DNA of 64,000 bases from Gemmatimonadota bacterium. GTDB lineage: Bacteria; Gemmatimonadota; Gemmatimonadetes; Gemmatimonadales; Gemmatimonadaceae. The notes beneath the pieces are model-generated. The model was given only the letters and a program-made list of their open reading frames with translations, was not told the origin of the DNA and made no database searches. The stretch's first letter is position 1. Every line of letters begins with the position of its first letter. The stretch spans positions 310,001-374,000 of the forward strand of contig JADJNZ010000006.1 in the NCBI GenBank assembly GCA_016714015.1, given 5' to 3'. Position numbers and translations under genes: made by a program. This document shows positions 59,620 through 64,000 of the stretch, piece after piece.

Positions 59620-61234
59620 ATGCCTCTCTCCCTGCTCGTGCGGCGCGTGGGACTGCCGCTGCTCGCGGCGAGCGTCGCCGCGCTCCTGACCGCGGTCGTC
59701 GCGCGCGCGCAGGCCGCGCCGCGCCAGGCGGTCTATCTCGTCCTCAAGGGCGATGACACCCTCGTGTTCGAGCGCGTGCGGCGCACGGCATCGAGCGTGC
59801 GCGCCATCATCGCCTCGCCCAATGCGCCGTCGGTCGAGCTCGAGTACACGCTCGCGGCGGACCACTCGATGCCGAGCACGTCATTGATCGTGCGGGGCGC
59901 GAACGCGGCGCCGGACGCCGCGCCGCTCCAGACCGGGAACCGCCAGGTTCGCGCGCGACAGCGTGTTCCTGGACCTTCGCGCCGGCGCACAGTCACGCGA
60001 ACTCAAGTTCGCGACGCGTCCCGGTGCGCTGCCCATCACCAACAACGACTTCGTCATCTACGAGCAGTTCGCCCGCATCGCCATGGCGCGCGGGGTCCGC
60101 ACGCTCACCCTCCCCGTCTTCGCGATGTCCGGCGGGGTCACCATCGACGCCACCTTCGAGCGGCTCGGCGCCGACAGCGCGCGCTTCACCGTCGCGGGCA
60201 ACGTGACCCTGGCGACGCTCGACGCCGACGGCAACGTCACCGGCGGCGCCCTCCCCGCGCAGGGCCTGCGGATCGTGGTCCTGTCCGGCCCCGCCGCCGA
60301 CGCGGTGCGACTCGGCAAGCCGGACTACTCCGCGCCCGCCGGCGCGCCGTACACGGCGACCGACGTCACCGTGCGCACGCCGGCCGGACATGCACTCAGC
60401 GGCACGCTCACCATGCCCACCGGCGCGAGCGGTCGCGTGCCGGCGGTCGTGACGATCACCGGCTCCGGTGCACAGGATCGCGACGAGTACATCCCGCTCG
60501 CCGGCGGCCTCCGGATCTTCCGGCAGGTCGCCGACACGCTCTCGCGACGCGGCATCGCCGTCCTCCGCCTCGACGACCGCGGCGTCGGCGGATCGGGGGG
60601 AGACATCAACGGCACCAGCGCCGACTTCGCCGACGACATCCGTGCCGGCATCGCCTTCCTCCGCGCGCGCACCGACATCGACCCGGCCCGCATCGCGCTC
60701 GTCGGGCACTCCGAGGGCGGGATGATCGCGCCGATGATCGCGCGAACCGACCCGCAGCTCGCCGCGATCGTGCTCATGGCCGGCCCAGCCTACACCGGAC
60801 GCGCGATCATCGACTACCAGATCCGCAACGGGATCGAGGGCGACCCCGCCATCGCCCCCGCGGCCCGCGATTCGGCGATCAAGGCCGCGCACGCCGGCTT
60901 CGACTCGACCTCGGCCAAGCAGCCGTGGATGCGCTTCTTCCTCGCCTACGATCCCATCCCGACCGCGAAGGCGGTGAAGCAGCCGGTCCTGATCGTGCAG
61001 GGCGCGACGGACCAGCAGGTGCGCGCCGAGGAGGCGTCGCTCCTCGAGCGGGCCTTCGCGTCCGGCGGCAACCGCCGGGTCACCGTGAAGGTCCTCCCCG
61101 AGCGCAACCATCTCTTCCTGCGCGACGCGAGCGGTCACCCGTCCGGCTATGCGAGGCTGACGCAGAACAAGGTCGACGGCGAGGTGCTCGGCACCGTCGC
61201 CGACTGGCTCGCGACGACACTTCAGGCACGCTGA
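59620..61234 (+). pseudogene. Secreted alpha/beta hydrolase gene split by a +1 frameshift
   Basis: The first frame (from ATG 59620) encodes a signal peptide (SVAALLTAVVARAQAA) and a beta-rich N-terminal domain. The second frame, readable from 59963 onward, encodes the catalytic domain: GHSEGGMIAPMIA (nucleophile Ser), a charge-relay Asp in VQGATDQQV and the catalytic His in LPERNHLF. The frames join smoothly as ...LQTG-TARFARDSVFLDLRAG if one G of the GGG at 59935-59937 is removed. So this is a single gene with a one-base insertion, real or an assembly error. The family is a dipeptidyl-peptidase/acylaminoacyl-peptidase-like hydrolase. Its second half contains no other defect. Confidence 0.8.
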
Positions 61235-61272
61235 GCCGTATGTTGGGGGACCACCCACTGGAGCCGTCCTCG

Positions 61273-62706
61273 ATGCCCGTGTCCGCTCGCCGTCCTGCCG
61301 TGCGCCTGCGCCCTCTCTCGCTGCTCGGGGCGGCATCGATGCTGCTCGCCGCGCTCGCGTCCGACTCCGCCGCGGCGCAGGCCCCGACCGCGACGCCCGC
61401 CTGGGCTGCCGCACTCGACTCCGCGGTGACGGCCGAGATGGCCCGCACGCGGACCCCGGGTGCGCAGGTCGCGGTGGTGGTCGACGGACGACTCGCGTAC
61501 ACGCGCGGCTATGGCGTGGCGGACATCGAGACGGGACGTGCGGTCACCGATCGTACGCTCTTCCGCGTGGGCTCGGTGACGAAGATGATCTCCGCCGCGA
61601 CGCTCAACCAGCTCGTGGCGGCCGGCAAGCTCGACCTCCAGGCGCCCATCTCCACCTACGTGACCGAACTCGCGGGCAAGCGCGTCGGCACCGTGACCAC
61701 GCAGCAGTTGCTGACGCACAGCGCCGGTTGGCTCGACAACGCCGTCGCGTACGGTCGCATGGGTGAGGGCGCGCTCGGCGAGGTGATGCGGGAGGTGAGC
61801 GACACGCTGTTCTTCACCACGCCGGGCACGGTCATCTCGTACTCGAACCCCGGCTACTCGATGGCGGGCTACGTCGCTGAGCGCGCCGGTGGTCAGCGGT
61901 TCGCCGCACTCACGGACCTGCACGTGCTCAGGAAGCTGGGGATGCCGCACGCGACCTTCCGCCCGCTGGAGGCGTTGACGCGGGACTTCTCGCAGGGACA
62001 TGTCGGCGGGCCGAACCTGCCCGGGGTGGTCGTGCGTCCCTTCACCGAGAACACGGCCCAGTGGGCGGCCGGGTTCCTCTTCGCGAGTGCCGGCGACCTC
62101 TCGCGCTTCACCATCGCGATGATGGATGGCGGCATGCTCGATGGACAGCGCGTGCTCGACGCGGGCACGGTGACGCGGATGACGACGGGCCACATGCCGA
62201 TGCCGGGGCGCGCGAACGCGCGCTACGGGCATGGCCTGATGATCGATGTGCGGGACGGGACGCGCATCTGGCAGCACGGCGGTGCGATCAACGGCTTCGA
62301 TGCCCAGGTCACGATGTTCCCGGACCGGAAGGTCGCGGTGATCGTGCTCGACAACCGGGGTGGCGCACCGATGCAGGGACTCGTCGACCTGGTCGCCAGG
62401 CGCACGATGGGCATCACCCCGCCGGTGGAGCCGAAGCTTCCCGAGGATCGCGTGGGGACGCCCGCCGAGCGCGCGCTCGTGGCGGGGACCTACGCGATGG
62501 GATCGACGAAGGTGCAGATCGTGGAGGAGAACGGCGCGCTCGTCTTCATCCAGGGCGACAAGGCCGCAGTGAAGCTCGTCGGCGAGGACCGGATCGCGGT
62601 GATCGACCCCGATGGGACGCGCACCCTCCTCTGGCTGGTGCGCGGCGCGCGTGGTCGCGTCGACTTTCTGCACATGTCGCTCCGCTCGCTCGCGCGACAG
62701 CCATAG
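61273..62706 (+). CDS. Secreted serine hydrolase, beta-lactamase (class C-like) family
   Basis: The 477-residue protein has a long signal peptide (RRPAVRLRPLSLLGAASMLLAALAS, cleavage near AAAQA). SxxK is SVTK at residues 101-104, YxN is Y190-S-N192, and HGG appears in IWQHGGAING. A C-terminal lipocalin-like domain follows. The ATG at 61273 is preferred because GGAG lies ten bases upstream and the n-region is short; ATG 61240 is also in frame. Substrate unknown; D-aminopeptidase or esterase-type activity is usual. It follows the frameshifted hydrolase by 38 bases, so both hydrolases may be co-expressed. Confidence 0.9.
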   Translation: MPVSARRPAVRLRPLSLLGAASMLLAALASDSAAAQAPTATPAWAAALDSAVTAEMARTRTPGAQVAVVVDGRLAYTRGYGVADIETGRAVTDRTLFRVGSVTKMISAATLNQLVAAGKLDLQAPISTYVTELAGKRVGTVTTQQLLTHSAGWLDNAVAYGRMGEGALGEVMREVSDTLFFTTPGTVISYSNPGYSMAGYVAERAGGQRFAALTDLHVLRKLGMPHATFRPLEALTRDFSQGHVGGPNLPGVVVRPFTENTAQWAAGFLFASAGDLSRFTIAMMDGGMLDGQRVLDAGTVTRMTTGHMPMPGRANARYGHGLMIDVRDGTRIWQHGGAINGFDAQVTMFPDRKVAVIVLDNRGGAPMQGLVDLVARRTMGITPPVEPKLPEDRVGTPAERALVAGTYAMGSTKVQIVEENGALVFIQGDKAAVKLVGEDRIAVIDPDGTRTLLWLVRGARGRVDFLHMSLRSLARQP

Positions 62707-62725
62707 CGGTCGCCGCGGCGCCCCG

Positions 62726-63904
62726 TCACCGCCGGAAGGGATCCGCGAAGCGCGGGTCGGTGATCACCGAGGAGTCGCGCAACGTCCGAAGGAACGCGAC
62801 CAGCGCGGCCTTGTCCGGTGCACTCAGGCCAAGGCGGCGCGGGGCGCCGCTCGGGAGTCGCAGGCGCGGATCGAGCGCCGGGCCGACCTTCACGCCGGCG
62901 TCGTAGAAGTCCACGACCTCCTCGAGCGTCGCGAAACGGCCGTCGTGCATGTAGCGCGTGCCCATCCCGACGGTCTTGAGGGACGGCGACCGGAAGATCC
63001 GCGTCTCCGCGCTGTCGAGTCCGTTGCTGAGCGAGAGGCCGTCGAGTGAGAAGCTCGGTGGCCGATGGCAGCCGGCGCAGCCGGTCCCCCCGGCACCGAC
63101 CGGCTGCATGAAGAGCGCCGCTCCGCGATTCTCCTCGTCGGTCAGGCCGGGGAGCGGCTGCGCGAACGGCGGGCCACCGTTCACCGCGGCGATCGCGACA
63201 TCCCACTTGCTCTGCGTGGACACGATGCTGCGCACGTACTGCGCGAGGGCGCGCTGGACTCGGTCCTGCGTCACGCTCGCGTCGCCGAAGGCGAGCGTGA
63301 AGAGCCGCGCGTAGTACGGCGCGGCGACCACCTTCGCGAGCGCCGCCGCGAGCCCGCCATGCGCGCCGTCGAATCCCATCTCGGTGGCATCCTGGATGGG
63401 CATCACGACCTGCGCCTCGAGCGTCGGCGCGCGGCGGTCCCAGAACTGGAAGCCGTTCTCGTTGAAGCGCGCGTTCGCCAGCCGCATCGCGTGCGCGCCG
63501 GTGCGGCCGGTGCGCTCGAAGCCGAGACTGAAGCGCGCGGTGTCACCGAACGCGAGGGACTGCGCGTGGCAGCCCGCACAGGAGAGCGAGTCGTTGCGGC
63601 TGAGCTTGCGCTCGAAGAACAGCACGCGACCGAGCGTCGCTCCCGCATCGGTGATGGGCGCACCGATGGTGCGATCCTCGCGCTGCAGCACGGGCGGCGC
63701 GAAGGTCGCCGGCAACGCGACGGCGTAGCTCGGGAGCGCGGTCGGGTCGATCCGCAACGCCGCCACGACCGCGCCGTTCCCGACGGTGTCGAGCACAGGC
63801 GTCGGCGTGACGACCGGCGCGGTGAGATCGGCGCCAGTGCCCTCGCCGCAGGCGGCGAGGACGAGGAGCATCGAGAGGGCGCGTCGGGTCTGGCGGTTCG
63901 TCAC
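62726..63904 (-). CDS. Di-heme cytochrome c peroxidase/MauG-family lipoprotein
   Basis: The 392-residue protein starts at a GTG (63904) with AAGGA seven bases upstream. The signal ends in a lipobox (LVLAACG, Cys19). Two c-type heme motifs CAGCH occur at residues 109-113 and 276-280. The pattern RVLFFERKLSRNDSLSCAGCH, EAQVVMPIQDATEMGFD and RYMHDGRFATLEEVVDFYD is that of the CcpA/MauG/MbnH-type di-heme family. Members reduce peroxide or oxidise protein substrates in the periplasm; the specific reaction cannot be assigned. A partial gene upstream ends 46 bases before it, so it may belong to an operon extending beyond the window. Confidence 0.92.
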   Translation of the reverse strand: MTNRQTRRALSMLLVLAACGEGTGADLTAPVVTPTPVLDTVGNGAVVAALRIDPTALPSYAVALPATFAPPVLQREDRTIGAPITDAGATLGRVLFFERKLSRNDSLSCAGCHAQSLAFGDTARFSLGFERTGRTGAHAMRLANARFNENGFQFWDRRAPTLEAQVVMPIQDATEMGFDGAHGGLAAALAKVVAAPYYARLFTLAFGDASVTQDRVQRALAQYVRSIVSTQSKWDVAIAAVNGGPPFAQPLPGLTDEENRGAALFMQPVGAGGTGCAGCHRPPSFSLDGLSLSNGLDSAETRIFRSPSLKTVGMGTRYMHDGRFATLEEVVDFYDAGVKVGPALDPRLRLPSGAPRRLGLSAPDKAALVAFLRTLRDSSVITDPRFADPFRR

Positions 63905-63946
63905 GGCTGGTCCTTGGGGTTTCGGGTCAGACGCGCGCCGGGATGC

Positions 63947-63958
63947 ATCGTTAACGAT
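63947..63958. promoter_or_regulatory. 12-bp perfect palindrome
   Basis: ATCGTTAACGAT overlaps the stop codon of the partial gene and lies 43 bases before the di-heme gene start. It could be an operator or a mere intergenic palindrome; its AT content stands out. Confidence 0.25.
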
Positions 63959-64000
63959 ACGTCTCGAAGAAGCCGGTGCCCTCGCCACGGACCACCTGTC
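63951..64000 (-). CDS. C-terminal end of a gene running off the right edge
   Basis: On the minus strand the frame reads QVVRGEGTGFFETYR and then TAA. Its codons are GC-ending (12 of 15 third positions), which supports coding, in contrast to the alternative frame that extends the di-heme gene. Too little is visible to name the product. Confidence 0.45.
   Translation of the reverse strand, partial: QVVRGEGTGFFETYR

Noticed and set aside
59620..62706. Single 1028-codon protein fusing both hydrolases
   Set aside because: After the frameshift the open frame runs out of phase through the hydrolase gene (Arg/His/Pro-rich nonsense) and only becomes meaningful again at the second serine hydrolase.
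62726..63988. Longer N-terminus for the di-heme protein from 63988
   Set aside because: The extra 28 residues precede a clear lipoprotein signal, have weaker codon bias, and overlap another frame with better coding bias; the GTG at 63904 has a ribosome site.

Overview
This window looks like a chromosomal segment of a GC-rich, Gram-negative, aerobic heterotroph, most likely a member of the Gemmatimonadota. The evidence is the very high GC with strong GC3 bias, many lipoprotein and Sec signal peptides, a DUF5916/CBM9-type outer-membrane protein, Ala/Arg-rich hypothetical proteins, multiple secreted serine hydrolases, and a SURF1-type cytochrome-oxidase assembly factor. The phylum call is inference. 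There are no rRNA, tRNA, CRISPR, prophage or IS elements. Many genes overlap by 1-4 bases (ATGA, GTGA, TGATG), so much of the window is organised as translationally coupled operons.

Layout. 1-9.2 kb: secreted and envelope proteins (a truncated beta-propeller-like protein, a PPC-like/beta-lactamase-fold serine hydrolase, a YfbK-like VWA protein, a duplicated small lipoprotein pair, a GNAT enzyme, an M28 peptidase coupled to a secreted protein). 9.3-14.3 kb: a complete Opp/Dpp-type peptide ABC importer whose two ATPases are fused. 14.4-19.4 kb: two small lipoproteins, a sigma-54 activator, a TPR protein, a DUF5946 protein and an AlkA-like glycosylase; a near-consensus -24/-12 (sigma-54) promoter lies in front of the first lipoprotein. 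19.4-27.6 kb: small hypotheticals, hexose-6-phosphate mutarotase, a beta-barrel, RNase Z, DUF2203, a YciA-type thioesterase, a large lipoprotein, a class V aminotransferase, a beta-hydroxyacid dehydrogenase and a cysteine-less HMA protein. 27.6-36.7 kb: a repeat-bearing intergenic gap, the DUF5916 protein, MgtE plus two DMT exporters, a long acyl-CoA dehydrogenase, SURF1.

36.8-55.1 kb is dominated by two giant lipoproteins (1771 and 4085 aa) sharing a homologous N-terminal module and a CGREVTGP lipobox region. They carry tandem Ig-like domains and, in the larger one, a long beta-rich stalk punctuated five times by a WTG...W..NW...P...DSV module. A small DUF3761-like Cys-repeat protein sits between them. 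This is the most unusual part of the window.

55.1-64 kb: DUF72 plus an FNT channel, a UMF1-type MFS transporter, an SPFH / ribbon-helix-helix / mini-membrane-protein operon behind an extended -10 promoter with an operator-like palindrome, an alpha/beta hydrolase broken by a single-base frameshift, a second secreted serine hydrolase, a di-heme peroxidase-family lipoprotein and the tail of one more gene.

A recurring regulatory theme is a TANNNT box 5-7 bases before the ATG of several first-in-unit genes, which predicts leaderless transcripts.
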